From: an uncultured Gammaproteobacteria bacterium
GTDB taxonomy: Bacteria; Pseudomonadota; Gammaproteobacteria; PS1; Pseudothioglobaceae
Reading direction: 5' to 3'
DNA length: 35,043 nucleotides
Assembly (NCBI GenBank): GCA_902556205.1
Contig: CACDVH010000016.1
Location: 1 to 35,043, forward strand
Below, piece by piece: positions 14,108 to 22,159 of this stretch (positions within the stretch are counted from its first letter, which is position 1; every line of letters starts with the position of its first letter). The notes under the pieces are model-generated. The model was given only the letters and a program-made list of their open reading frames with translations. It ran no database searches and was not told the origin of the DNA. A program made the position numbers and the translations under genes.

Positions 14108-14118
14108 TTAAATTAAAA

Positions 14119-15369
14119 ATGACCTATAAAAATATCACTGTTCCTGACTCAGGTAGCCCAATTACAATTGAAAACAATGAACTCAATGTTCCAAATAATC
14201 CGATCATTACCTACATAGAGGGAGACGGTATTGGAATTGATATTTCTCCTGTCATGCTTGATGTGGTGAATACTGCCGTTAATAAGGCTTATGGCGGTGA
14301 GAGAGAAATACATTGGATGGAAATTTATGCGGGCGAGAAGGCGGACAGTATTTATGGTGAATATTTACCAGAAGAGACAGTCGAGGCAATTAAAGAGTTT
14401 TCAGTATCAATTAAGGGTCCTTTAACTACCCCTGTTGGCGGCGGCATGAGATCTCTAAATGTTGCTATCAGACAGATTCTTGATCTCTATATTTGTCAAA
14501 GACCTGTTCAATATTTTGATGGCACCCCATCCCCTGTTAGGCATCCTGAAAAAGTAGACATGGTTATCTTTAGAGAGAACTCTGAAGATATCTACGCTGG
14601 TATAGAGTTTCCAAAAGGGTCAAAGGAAGTAAAAAAAGTAATCGATTTTCTGCAGGATGAGATGGGCGCAACTAAGATCCGTTTTCCTGAAACATCAGGC
14701 ATAGGTATCAAGCCAGTCTCTACTGAGGGCACTTCTAGACTGGTTAGAGCTGCAATTCAATACGCAATAGATAATGATAAGCCTACAGTGACTTTGGTCC
14801 ATAAGGGCAATATTATGAAGTTTACTGAGGGACTTTTTCGTGACACAGGCTATCAGTTAGCCAAAGATGAGTTTGGCGCCAAGGAGATTGATGGTGGTCC
14901 ATGGTGCAGCTTTACGAATCCAAAAACTGGAACAGAAATAACTATTAATGACACTATCGCTGATGCCTTTTTACAACAGATACTGCTTCGTCCAGCTGAG
15001 TACTCAGTGATTGCCACTTTGAATCTGAATGGAGATTACATTTCTGACGCTTTAGCGGCTCAGGTTGGCGGAATTGGAATTGCACCTGGAGCTAACCTTT
15101 CTGATAGCGTTGGTGTTTTTGAAGCGACTCACGGAACTGCTCCTGGGTATGCAGGTATGGATAAGGTAAATCCATCCTCACTTATTCTATCTGCCGAAAT
15201 GATGCTTAGACATATGGGCTGGACAGAGGCTGCTGATCTGATACTAAATGCGATGTCAAAAACTATTCAAAACAAGACGGTTACATATGACCTAGAAAGG
15301 CTAATTGATGACGCCACTTTACTTTCTTGCTCTGAGTTTGGAGAGGCATTAAAGAACTCAATAAATTAA
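14119..15369 (+). CDS. icd: NADP-type isocitrate dehydrogenase
   Basis: Icd oxidises isocitrate to 2-oxoglutarate in the TCA cycle. At 416 residues it equals the E. coli enzyme. The phosphorylatable serine loop reads [13 protein letters not shown], and the cofactor end has [17 protein letters not shown] and ATHGTAP. Of the E. coli NADP determinants, Tyr345, Val351, Tyr391 and Arg395 have counterparts here (Y344, V350, Y390, R394), but Lys344 is replaced by glycine (G343 in TAPGYAG). NADP use is still most likely, though coenzyme preference may be changed. The start has no strong Shine-Dalgarno sequence; it follows rimI by 11 bp. Confidence 0.95.
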   Translation: MTYKNITVPDSGSPITIENNELNVPNNPIITYIEGDGIGIDISPVMLDVVNTAVNKAYGGEREIHWMEIYAGEKADSIYGEYLPEETVEAIKEFSVSIKGPLTTPVGGGMRSLNVAIRQILDLYICQRPVQYFDGTPSPVRHPEKVDMVIFRENSEDIYAGIEFPKGSKEVKKVIDFLQDEMGATKIRFPETSGIGIKPVSTEGTSRLVRAAIQYAIDNDKPTVTLVHKGNIMKFTEGLFRDTGYQLAKDEFGAKEIDGGPWCSFTNPKTGTEITINDTIADAFLQQILLRPAEYSVIATLNLNGDYISDALAAQVGGIGIAPGANLSDSVGVFEATHGTAPGYAGMDKVNPSSLILSAEMMLRHMGWTEAADLILNAMSKTIQNKTVTYDLERLIDDATLLSCSEFGEALKNSIN

Positions 15370-15416
15370 CTCAATCACATTGTAGATATTTAGATGCTAT
15401 AAAAGCAAAGATTTGA

Positions 15417-15445
15417 TTGACTCAAAATTCATAGCTCGTTATAAT
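15417..15445 (+). promoter_or_regulatory. Promoter of tRNA-Asn
   Basis: TTGACT (15417-15422) and a perfect TATAAT (15440-15445) are separated by exactly 17 bp, a near-consensus sigma-70 promoter. The tRNA begins 11 nt after the -10 box, so transcription would start a few bases before the mature 5' end. Confidence 0.85.
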
Positions 15446-15455
15446 CTCTCGCTAT

Positions 15456-15531
15456 TCCCTGATAGCTCAGTTGGTAGAGCAACGGACTGTTAATCCGTTT
15501 GTCCCTGGTTCGAGCCCAGGTCAGGGAGCCA
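15456..15531 (+). tRNA. tRNA-Asn (anticodon GTT)
   Basis: The 76-nt sequence folds as a standard tRNA. The acceptor stem TCCCTGA (15456-15462) pairs with TCAGGGA (15521-15527), followed by discriminator G and an encoded CCA (15529-15531). The D arm contains AGCTCAGTTGGTAGAGC. The anticodon stem ACGGA/TCCGT surrounds loop CTGTTAA with anticodon GTT at 15489-15491. The T arm contains GGTTCGAGCC. It has its own promoter and terminator. Confidence 0.98.
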
Positions 15532-15545
15532 ATTTTCAATATTAA

Positions 15546-15568
15546 AGGCATCTTCGGATGTCTTTTTT
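15546..15568 (+). terminator. Intrinsic terminator after tRNA-Asn
   Basis: AGGCATC and GATGTCT form a 7-bp stem (one G-T pair) closed by a stable TTCG tetraloop and followed by a T-run. It lies 14 nt after the tRNA 3' end and 20 nt before the next gene, a textbook rho-independent terminator. Confidence 0.85.
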
Positions 15569-15588
15569 GTAGATAAATAAGCATATCA

Positions 15589-16119
15589 ATGATTACTTAT
15601 CAAAAACTTGCCAAGTTAGCCTCAAGATTCATGTCTAAATCGACAGTGATGAAGTATGGATTTAACTTGTCTCCAATGTATCGCAGGACCTCAGCTAAGG
15701 TAACTTACATTTCAAAAGACTTCCTTACGATTAAAATAAAATTACCATACAGCTATAAGAATGCAAATTATGTCAATACAATCTTTGGCGGTAGTATGTT
15801 CTCGGCGGTTGACCCTTTTCCAATGACGCAGCTAATGAATCTGATTGGAGATGATTATGTTGTCTGGGATAAGGCTGCTGAAATATTTTTTAGAAGGCCT
15901 GCAAAGGAAGATCTTTATGCAGAATTTACTTACACCCTTGAAGAGCTGGGCGAGATAAAACAGAAGGCGAATGATAACAATGAGTTTGAGATAACTAAGT
16001 CGACCCAACTCACAAATAAAGATAAAAGCATTGTTTTTTGTGAGGTTCGTAAAAGAGTCTACATTGCAAACAAAACTTTCTTTAAGAATAAACGTGCAAA
16101 GAAATTAGTTAAAAATTAA
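15589..16119 (+). CDS. DUF4442 family hotdog-fold protein (thioesterase-like)
   Basis: This 176-residue protein matches the DUF4442 group of the hotdog (thioesterase) superfamily. The recognisable core is YVNTIFGGSMFSAVDPFPMTQL at about 61-82, with the Gly-rich turn and following helix typical of hotdog folds, and a preceding SYKNANY segment. Members are often called acyl-CoA thioesterase-like, but the reaction is unproven. It is probably cytoplasmic, with a Lys-rich tail (FFKNKRAKKLVKN). No Shine-Dalgarno sequence is visible before the ATG. It ends three bases from the convergent ugp operon. Confidence 0.75.
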   Translation: MITYQKLAKLASRFMSKSTVMKYGFNLSPMYRRTSAKVTYISKDFLTIKIKLPYSYKNANYVNTIFGGSMFSAVDPFPMTQLMNLIGDDYVVWDKAAEIFFRRPAKEDLYAEFTYTLEELGEIKQKANDNNEFEITKSTQLTNKDKSIVFCEVRKRVYIANKTFFKNKRAKKLVKN

Positions 16120-16141
16120 TCTTTAATAGTCCTTTAAAGAT
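16119..16141. terminator. Bidirectional hairpin between the DUF4442 gene and the ugp operon
   Basis: ATCTTTAA (16119-16126) and TTAAAGAT (16134-16141) form a perfect 8-bp stem with a 7-nt loop at the convergent gene ends. In the minus direction it is followed by TAATTTTT, so it is most likely the terminator of the deoR-ugp operon. The stem is AT-rich and moderate in strength. Confidence 0.45.
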
Positions 16142-16977
16142 ATCACAAACGGCTGATGATCAGAAGCATCGGTCTCTTCATTAACAACCATACTATCAAC
16201 ATTGTTTTTAAGGTTCGAGCTTACAAAAGCAAAGTCTCTGCAATGAGCTCCGTCAGGCCATTGTTTTTTGTCAAAAATTCCACAGGTTGGTGCGTGTTCC
16301 TTGTTTGGATTTAAGTGACTCCAGGAGTCAACAAGAGCCACGTGTTTATGGCTTTCATTTGTAAGAAGATCATATTCACTAGAGTTTGACTCAAAGTTAA
16401 AGTCTCCGCATAGGATGAGCTTATTGGATCTTTCAAGTTTAGCGTAAGGCCCAGGCTCCTGAACAGTTGCAGGATTTAGAGATAATTGATCAATGTCATC
16501 TTTGATATCTAGAATACGTTTAGCTTGCGCAAAGCGCTGAGCTTGGGAGCCATACTCTAGGTGAGTAGTCATAATACATACCGTAAATTGCTGGGTCTTA
16601 ACATTCACCTCTGCGATCTGTCTCGGCATATGCCTAAAACTGTTATCAGTTGGCTGAGGCAAGATATGATTAAATCTAGATAGAACTGGTAATTTTGAAA
16701 GTATGATGTTTCCAAACTGCTCTCTTTGACTCTCACCAGGCCTAAGAACGTCATATGCAGGACCAAAAAATGGCTCATAACCTTTAAAGATGTTTGATAG
16801 TTGATTCAATTGATCAGGCTGAGTTCCATCTTTTAATTTGCAATTTCGAGACACCTCTTGAAGGCAAATAACGTCAGGATTAGACATACTAAAAATAGTA
16901 TCTGCAATTCTCTCTAGAGAGATCACTCCATCAACACCCTCCCCATTTTGGATGTTCCAGCTTAGAACTTGAATCAT
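16123..16977 (-). CDS. Endonuclease/exonuclease/phosphatase-fold hydrolase in the ugp operon
   Basis: This 284-residue protein belongs to the EEP (DNase I-like) metal-dependent phosphodiesterase/phosphatase superfamily. The catalytic set is intact: WNIQ with N8, DVICLQE with E41, TTHLEYG with H139, GDFN with D192 and N194, RDFAFVSS with D248, and SDHQP with D273-H274. There is no signal peptide, so it is cytoplasmic. I chose the ATG at 16977 because its ATGA overlaps the ugpE stop; a longer frame extends into ugpE. Its place as last gene of a glycerol-3-phosphate-type importer operon, where UgpQ sits in E. coli, suggests it cleaves an imported phosphodiester. That role is inference. Confidence 0.85.
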   Translation of the reverse strand: MIQVLSWNIQNGEGVDGVISLERIADTIFSMSNPDVICLQEVSRNCKLKDGTQPDQLNQLSNIFKGYEPFFGPAYDVLRPGESQREQFGNIILSKLPVLSRFNHILPQPTDNSFRHMPRQIAEVNVKTQQFTVCIMTTHLEYGSQAQRFAQAKRILDIKDDIDQLSLNPATVQEPGPYAKLERSNKLILCGDFNFESNSSEYDLLTNESHKHVALVDSWSHLNPNKEHAPTCGIFDKKQWPDGAHCRDFAFVSSNLKNNVDSMVVNEETDASDHQPFVISLKDY

Positions 16978-17792
16978 TTGATTCCAGCTTGCATAAATGA
17001 CTGAACAAACTGTTTTTGAAATATTAAGAAAGCAATCAGAAGGGGAGCAACTGACATAAGAGTGGCGGCTGATAAGATTGACCATTCAACTCCAGACTCT
17101 GGGGCAGCAAAAATACCAAGGCCTACAGTAAGTGGTCTTGTTTCAACCGAATTTGAAATGATAAGTGGCCATAAGAAGTTGTTCCAGTGATGGCTCACAG
17201 ACACTAAGGAGAATGCAATATAGGTTGGGGTAGCAAGAGGAACATAAACTTTCCAAAGAATACTCATAGTGCCGCATCCTTCAAGCTCTGCTGCATCCTC
17301 TAATTCTTTTGGAATCGATTTAAATGCTTGACGCAATAAAAAGATACAAAACGCACTTGCAATGTAAGGTAGCCCCATGCCAGAAATTGTATCCACTAAG
17401 CTTAATTTTGAAAGTGTAACATAGTTTTGAACGATTAATATTTCGGGCGTTATCATTAATTGCACCAGTACTAGAGCAAATGCAACATTGGCTCCCGTAA
17501 ACTTAAAACGAACAAAGGCATACGCTGCTAATGTTGAAATTAAGAGCTGACCGGGCAATATGAATGAAACCAGCAAAAAAGTGTTTAAGCTGAATCTTGC
17601 AAAAGGGGCTTGACTCCATGCCTCACGAAAATTATCAAGCGTTAGTGGCGAGAATATATCAAAATGCAGCGCATCACTACTAGAGTGAAACGCAGCCCAA
17701 AATGCATACAGCAAAGGGAGAATCCAGAATCCAGCTAGGATATATGCGCCTATGAGCTCAACACTTGTTTGTATTCTATTTCTATAAGTCAT
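16974..17792 (-). CDS. ugpE: ABC transporter permease, UgpE/MalG type
   Basis: This is the second inner-membrane permease of a carbohydrate/glycerol-3-phosphate-type (CUT1) ABC importer. The 272 residues contain about six hydrophobic segments, starting with GAYILAGFWILPLLYAF. The EAA loop that docks the ATPase reads ELEDAAELEGCGTMSILWKVYVPL. Its start overlaps the ugpA stop as ATGA and its stop overlaps the EEP hydrolase start as ATGA, so the three genes are translationally coupled. The substrate is inferred from neighbours (UgpB-like binding protein, divergent glpD). Confidence 0.88.
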   Translation of the reverse strand: MTYRNRIQTSVELIGAYILAGFWILPLLYAFWAAFHSSSDALHFDIFSPLTLDNFREAWSQAPFARFSLNTFLLVSFILPGQLLISTLAAYAFVRFKFTGANVAFALVLVQLMITPEILIVQNYVTLSKLSLVDTISGMGLPYIASAFCIFLLRQAFKSIPKELEDAAELEGCGTMSILWKVYVPLATPTYIAFSLVSVSHHWNNFLWPLIISNSVETRPLTVGLGIFAAPESGVEWSILSAATLMSVAPLLIAFLIFQKQFVQSFMQAGIK

Positions 17793-18664
17793 CGGTAATG
17801 AGTACGTCTATCTAAAAAGAAAAATTGTGCTAATGCAGTTAATGCAAGTAGAGCCAATAAAAATATGGTTAAAGCGGATGCATAAGAGATATCTAAAAAT
17901 GAAAAAGCTGTTTCATAAATATAGTAAAGAATCAAATTACTAGCATTATCTGGTCCACCCTTCGTTAAGACAAATAAATGATCAACAAGCTTAAATGAAT
18001 TAAGAAAGGCATTAATCAAAACGAATAGTGTTGTTGGAAGGAGTAAAGGGAACTGGATGCGCCAAAAATAATTCCAACGAGAAGAGCCTTCTAACTTTGC
18101 TGCTTCCTCGAGCTCAGGAGAAATGGTTTGCAGGCCTGCTAAATAAAAAACCATAAATAAGCCAGCCTCCTTCCAAACAGTCATCACAATGATAGATGGA
18201 AGAACGGTTGATGGATTTCCTAACCAGTTATTACCTTCAAAACCAAATATTTCGAGTACTTTATCTATTAATCCAATTTCTGGTGCGTAGAAAAACAGCC
18301 AAATATTAGCAACTGCAATCATCGGAAGCATGGTTGGCGTGAAGTAAGCCATTCTAAGAAATCCCCTTCCAGGAATGGCCTTGTTAACAATTAAAGCCAT
18401 CAGGATTGCAATACCTATAGAGGTTGGGATAGTTCCAAGTGCAAGCCACATATTGTTGACAAAAACTTTCCAAAATATGGGGTCACTAAACATGCTTTCA
18501 TAGGCCTCAACTCCAGAGAATCTTCTCGGCCTTAGAATTGATTTGTTGGTGTATAAACTTTGAAAAAAAGTTGTTACGGTAGGGTAATGGGTAAACGCCA
18601 AAAGTAATATTGCTGCAGGGGTAAATAACAGCCAACCTTGAATATTACGAGTACTATCTTTCAT
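17789..18664 (-). CDS. ugpA: ABC transporter permease, UgpA/MalF type
   Basis: This is the first permease of the importer, 291 residues with about six membrane segments, beginning with WLLFTPAAILLLAFTHYP. The EAA motif is ELEEAAKLEGSSRWNYFWRIQFP. The LYTNKSIL and FSGVEAYESMF segments after the first helix resemble UgpA of E. coli (a family-level match from memory). No clear Shine-Dalgarno sequence precedes the ATG at 18664. A strong hairpin separates it from the upstream binding-protein gene, which would lower permease expression relative to the binding protein. Confidence 0.88.
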   Translation of the reverse strand: MKDSTRNIQGWLLFTPAAILLLAFTHYPTVTTFFQSLYTNKSILRPRRFSGVEAYESMFSDPIFWKVFVNNMWLALGTIPTSIGIAILMALIVNKAIPGRGFLRMAYFTPTMLPMIAVANIWLFFYAPEIGLIDKVLEIFGFEGNNWLGNPSTVLPSIIVMTVWKEAGLFMVFYLAGLQTISPELEEAAKLEGSSRWNYFWRIQFPLLLPTTLFVLINAFLNSFKLVDHLFVLTKGGPDNASNLILYYIYETAFSFLDISYASALTIFLLALLALTALAQFFFLDRRTHYR

Positions 18665-18693
18665 TATTATTACTTTTGAAGTCTAATAAAAAT

Positions 18694-18725
18694 AATTGGC
18701 GGATGTCCTTAAACATCCGCCAATT
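18694..18725 (-). terminator. Intercistronic hairpin between ugpB and ugpA
   Basis: A perfect 13-bp inverted repeat with arms AATTGGCGGATGT (18694-18706) and its complement (18713-18725) surrounds a 6-nt loop. It starts 7 nt after the ugpB stop. On the minus-strand transcript it is followed by ATTTTTATT. It probably acts as a partial terminator and 3'-end stabiliser, so that the binding protein is made in excess over the permeases. This is the strongest simple hairpin in the window. Confidence 0.75.
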
Positions 18726-18732
18726 TACCGAA

Positions 18733-20010
18733 TTAACGATAAGGTTTTAAAATACGCTCAGCAGCGGCTTGTGCCTCTGAAAGAGCTTCTTTTGGAGTTT
18801 TACTTCCTACAAGTGCAGCTTGGATTGCATCATTCAATCCTTTTTTAACACGACTTGTTTGGTAAGTTGAAAACTCAGCTGTAGCATACGCTAGTTGATC
18901 ACGAGCAACTGCCGCTGGTGGGAACTCTGCTACATAAGACGATAAAGCATCAGTCTCATATGCATCAGCACTAACACCCATATAGCCAGTAGCTACTGAC
19001 CAAGCTGCTGATTGCTCAGGTGAAGTCATAAACTTAATGAGTTTCATAGATGCTTCACGCTCTTCTGCAGTAGTATCTTTAAACATGTAGAAGTTACCAC
19101 CACCTGTAGGCGTTCCACGACGCTTTCCAGCTGGAAGCATTGCTACTCCAAAATCAAAGCTAGCATTGTTCTTAACAGTAGTTAAGTTTCCAGTAGAGTG
19201 CCACATCATTGCAGTTTTGCCCTCTAAGAAGTTTTGACGAAGCGTGCCCCACTCGATTGTGCCTTCAGGCATAATCTTGTGCTCAGATCCCATAGCTTTC
19301 CATACTTCTAAAGCTTCAACTACATCAGGATGATCGAAGTTAGTCTTGTCACCACTGGTCATTAGAGTTTGACCATTTTGCATAGCAAGTGCACCAAACA
19401 TCCAGTATGGGTAACCTGTAGATGGAATCATAAGACCCCACTGCGAGCCATCATCTTTAGTTAATGCTTTTGCAGCAGCAATAAGTCCACCCCAAGTTGC
19501 TGGCGGTGTTTCTGGGTCTAGGCCAGCTTCACGATAGGCGTCTTTGTTATAGTACATAACAATAGTTGAACGTTGGAAAGGGATACCCCAAGTTTTTCCA
19601 GCTGCAATTCCATTTTCCATAAGTGATGGATAAAAAGAATTCAACCACGCTTTTTCTTCGGCTGTTGAAACAACATCATCAAAAGGGATGATTGCATCAA
19701 GCTCACGAAGTTCATGAACGTCAATTGAGAACATTACTGATAACTGAGCAGGCTTTCCACTCTCAAGAGCTGCAAGAGCTTTAATTCTTGTATCGTCATA
19801 GTTACCAGAATAAATTGCATTAACTTCAATGTCAGGATTTTCTGCCATAAAGTCTGCAACTATCGAATCAACGGCTTGGGTTAGTTTGCCGCCAACAGCG
19901 ATAGGGTAGTACATTGTTAATTCCGTTTTTGCAATAGCCGCACTTGAAAACATAGATATACCAAGTGCAACAGTTAAGCAATAGGAAATTTTAGTAAACA
20001 TTTTTTTCAT
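18733..20010 (-). CDS. ugpB: ABC transporter periplasmic substrate-binding protein, UgpB-like
   Basis: This is the periplasmic solute receptor of the importer. A Sec signal peptide occupies about residues 1-27 (KK, a hydrophobic core, then SSAAIA before KTELTMYY); there is no lipobox. The 425-residue mature fold is the cluster-D extracellular solute-binding family. Parts recall E. coli UgpB: ENPDIEVNAIYSGNYDD (UgpB has a GNYE segment), MYYNKDAYREAGLDPETPPATW, and TGYMGVSADAYE near the end with KTPKEAL. Specific ligand residues differ in places, so glycerol-3-phosphate is likely but a related phosphoester or polyol is possible. AGGAG (20017-20021) lies 6 nt before the ATG. Confidence 0.85.
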   Translation of the reverse strand: MKKMFTKISYCLTVALGISMFSSAAIAKTELTMYYPIAVGGKLTQAVDSIVADFMAENPDIEVNAIYSGNYDDTRIKALAALESGKPAQLSVMFSIDVHELRELDAIIPFDDVVSTAEEKAWLNSFYPSLMENGIAAGKTWGIPFQRSTIVMYYNKDAYREAGLDPETPPATWGGLIAAAKALTKDDGSQWGLMIPSTGYPYWMFGALAMQNGQTLMTSGDKTNFDHPDVVEALEVWKAMGSEHKIMPEGTIEWGTLRQNFLEGKTAMMWHSTGNLTTVKNNASFDFGVAMLPAGKRRGTPTGGGNFYMFKDTTAEEREASMKLIKFMTSPEQSAAWSVATGYMGVSADAYETDALSSYVAEFPPAAVARDQLAYATAEFSTYQTSRVKKGLNDAIQAALVGSKTPKEALSEAQAAAERILKPYR

Positions 20011-20062
20011 TTCTTTCTCCTATTTAATCGTAGTGTTAAACATTTGTTATTGATAGGCGCTC

Positions 20063-21100
20063 CTACGACTTTAAGCGCTGATCATTTTTATCAAACAAAT
20101 ACATATCATCCAAGTTCCAGCTAACGTTTAACTGATCCCCTAGTTGAATTTTTGGTTGCCTGGGCTCACGAAGAAAAAAGTCTTTTTCTTTATGAGTCAG
20201 TTTGAAAACAGTTTCACCACCGAAGTAGTCAATACTTTTCACCACAACTGGAAGGCCCTTTTTTGAGAACACTATGTGCTCAGGTCGAACTCCAATATCT
20301 TTAATATTTTTATTGGAGTCTACTGCTGAATAGATTTTCGAATCTAAGCTTGAGACATCTATTTCATTTAAATTTAAAATATTCATTGGCGGAAGTCCAA
20401 TGAATTGAGCACTAAAGACGCTATTTGGTGAATTATAAATTTCCTCAGGCGCACCAACTTGAACAATTTCTCCTAATTTAAGAAGAATAATTTGGTCTGC
20501 CATAGACATGGCTTCAACCTGGTCATGAGTAACATAAACCACAGTTAATCCCAATCTTTTTTGTAAGTCTCTTATCTCATCTCGCATTTCTGCACGCAGT
20601 TTTGAATCTAGGTTGGATAATGGCTCATCCATTAGGCATACAGACTGATCAGATACAATAGAACGCGCTAATGCAACCCTTTGTCGCTGACCACCTGAAA
20701 GATTTGCGGGCTTCCGATCAAGTAACTCACTCAGGCCAACAACCTGAGCTGCTTCTGCCACCTTTTTTTCTCGTTCTTCAGCAGGAACTTTGCGAACTTT
20801 GAGGCCAAATTGTATATTTTCTTTAACATTCAAATGAGGAAATAAGGCATATGACTGAAACACCATAGATACGCCTCTTTTTGAGGCCTCTACCTCAGTC
20901 ACATCTGCTCCGCCGATATTAATAGTGCCATGACTGACCTGTTCAAGTCCCGACAACATTTTAAGGATCGTTGATTTACCACATCCAGAAGGACCAAGAA
21001 GCACAGTAAAAGACTTTTCTGGGACAGTGAACGATACATCTTTGACCGCATCTATATCACCATAACTTCTTGAAAGATTTTTTACTTCAATTGCACTCAC
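20063..21100 (-). CDS. ugpC: ABC transporter ATP-binding protein, UgpC/MalK type
   Basis: This ATPase drives the importer. Walker A is GPSGCGKST (36-44), the signature is LSGGQRQRVALARS (134-147), Walker B is VCLMDEPLSNLDSKLR (D158/E159), and the switch histidine is in YVTHDQVEAM. Residues from about 235 to 345 form the TOBE/OB regulatory region typical of MalK-like subunits (345 residues in all). The start is GTG at 21100, not ATG: it overlaps the deoR stop (GTGA) and has AAGGAG about 5 nt upstream. A 52-bp gap follows before ugpB. Confidence 0.93.
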   Translation of the reverse strand: MSAIEVKNLSRSYGDIDAVKDVSFTVPEKSFTVLLGPSGCGKSTILKMLSGLEQVSHGTINIGGADVTEVEASKRGVSMVFQSYALFPHLNVKENIQFGLKVRKVPAEEREKKVAEAAQVVGLSELLDRKPANLSGGQRQRVALARSIVSDQSVCLMDEPLSNLDSKLRAEMRDEIRDLQKRLGLTVVYVTHDQVEAMSMADQIILLKLGEIVQVGAPEEIYNSPNSVFSAQFIGLPPMNILNLNEIDVSSLDSKIYSAVDSNKNIKDIGVRPEHIVFSKKGLPVVVKSIDYFGGETVFKLTHKEKDFFLREPRQPKIQLGDQLNVSWNLDDMYLFDKNDQRLKS

Positions 21101-21870
21101 ATTAGCTCCTTATCACAAACTACATATTCTGCCTCTGAATCATCAATAATTTGAGTGATTTCAAATGGAAGGCTTTGATCACAAAAAACTTTCGTGACTT
21201 CTTGAATTTGACCACCACGGACGTGTGCAACACGACCAAATTTCTCATGATCTAGAACTAGAAGGCTTTCACGACAATTATCTAGAATGACTCTTCTAAT
21301 TTGTACTTCCTCATCTGAGAAGTCAAGTAATACTCCATCCAGATCAACTCCAGCAACACCAAAGATTCCAAAGTCGGTCTTGTATGAGTTAAAGAAGTTT
21401 TCTACTGGGCTTCCTACCATATCAAAGTCACCACTTCTTATTCTTCCGCCTGAGCAATAAACTTCAAAACTTGGGTTCGTGCTTGCAGTTTGAGCAATAA
21501 TTAAGTTATTGGTATAAATTTTTAAATTTTTGTGTTTTAACAATGACCGAACTACCATTTCTGGAGTAGTACCGATACCAAGTGATATAGAGCTTCCGTT
21601 AGGAATTTGTTTGGCAACCTCTTTTGCAATTGATCTCTTGGCAACTCGATTAAGAACTTGTCTAGTTCCATAGGCAAGATTACCATCGGTAGACAATGGT
21701 TCTACTCCACCATGCCTTCTCCTAGCTTGGCCGTAATCACAAAGAGCATTGATGTCTCTTCTGACAGTTTGAGTAGTTACATTAAACTTATCCGCAAGGC
21801 TTTCAACGGTAATAAATTCTTCTTGACGTAATAGGTCAGAAATCTCTGCTTGTCTAGCAGTTAAATCCAT
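21097..21870 (-). CDS. DeoR/GlpR-family transcriptional regulator
   Basis: This 257-residue repressor-type protein has the N-terminal DeoR winged helix-turn-helix (about 5-57, with ESLADKFNVTTQTVRRDINAL and the following RRRHGGV) and a C-terminal DeoRC sugar-phosphate sensor domain of the ribose-5-phosphate isomerase-like fold (SISLGIGTTPEMVV, NLIIAQ, CSGGRIR, GVAGVDLDGVLLDFSDEEVQ, LLVLDHEKFGR). Family members sense phosphorylated sugars or glycerol-3-phosphate. It is the first gene of the ugp operon and divergent from HAD-glpD, so it probably controls both sides. GGAG lies 6 nt before the ATG, and TTCA-rich palindromes lie upstream. Confidence 0.9.
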   Translation of the reverse strand: MDLTARQAEISDLLRQEEFITVESLADKFNVTTQTVRRDINALCDYGQARRRHGGVEPLSTDGNLAYGTRQVLNRVAKRSIAKEVAKQIPNGSSISLGIGTTPEMVVRSLLKHKNLKIYTNNLIIAQTASTNPSFEVYCSGGRIRSGDFDMVGSPVENFFNSYKTDFGIFGVAGVDLDGVLLDFSDEEVQIRRVILDNCRESLLVLDHEKFGRVAHVRGGQIQEVTKVFCDQSLPFEITQIIDDSEAEYVVCDKELM

Positions 21871-21884
21871 TTATAACTCCAAAT

Positions 21885-21897
21885 TGTTCATTTGAAC
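21885..21897. promoter_or_regulatory. Candidate DeoR-family operator 1
   Basis: TGTTCATTTGAAC contains an inverted repeat GTTCA-TT-TGAAC. It lies 15 bp upstream of the deoR start. The same 12-mer with one central change recurs at 22009-22020. The half-site TGTTCA recalls the GlpR half-site TGTTCG of E. coli. Confidence 0.5.
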
Positions 21898-21914
21898 TGT
21901 AAGTCTAACATAAA

Positions 21915-21941
21915 ATTATAAAAATGAACAATAAAAATCAA
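21915..21941 (-). promoter_or_regulatory. Candidate promoter of the deoR-ugp operon
   Basis: On the minus strand, TATAAT (21915-21920) is preceded by TTGATT (21936-21941) with a 15-bp spacer, shorter than ideal. A TGTTCAT half-site (21924-21930) lies between the two boxes, where a bound regulator would block polymerase. Confidence 0.35.
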
Positions 21942-22008
21942 TCATTTGAATGTTTTTCTATTTTTGAGCTTAAAAATAGTCTATATCATGCTAAAATAAA
22001 CATATATA

Positions 22009-22020
22009 TGTTCATATGAA
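22009..22020. promoter_or_regulatory. Candidate DeoR-family operator 2
   Basis: TGTTCATATGAA contains the perfect palindrome TTCATATGAA (22011-22020). It sits 139 bp before the HAD gene start. Further partial copies are ATCATTTGAA (21941-21950) and TTCATATAG (22031-22039). Repetition within one divergent intergenic region next to a DeoR gene supports an autoregulatory operator set. Confidence 0.5.
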
Positions 22021-22159
22021 AATAATTATATTCATATAGCTAGTAAAAGTATAGAATAAAAATATGACGCGTTAATGACAGGGACAGAGTTATTTTTCCT
22101 GATAGTTAAGTAGTTTCTAGAAAAACTGATTACACAATATTAAATTCTGAGGAGTTTTA

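Noticed and set aside
15456-15531. tRNA-Asn 3' end as an integration attachment site
   Set aside because: No second copy of the tRNA end and no integrase gene are present in the window.
22077-22102. CAGG...CCTG repeat in the leader of the HAD gene as a regulatory hairpin
   Set aside because: Only four pairs around a long loop; likely chance.
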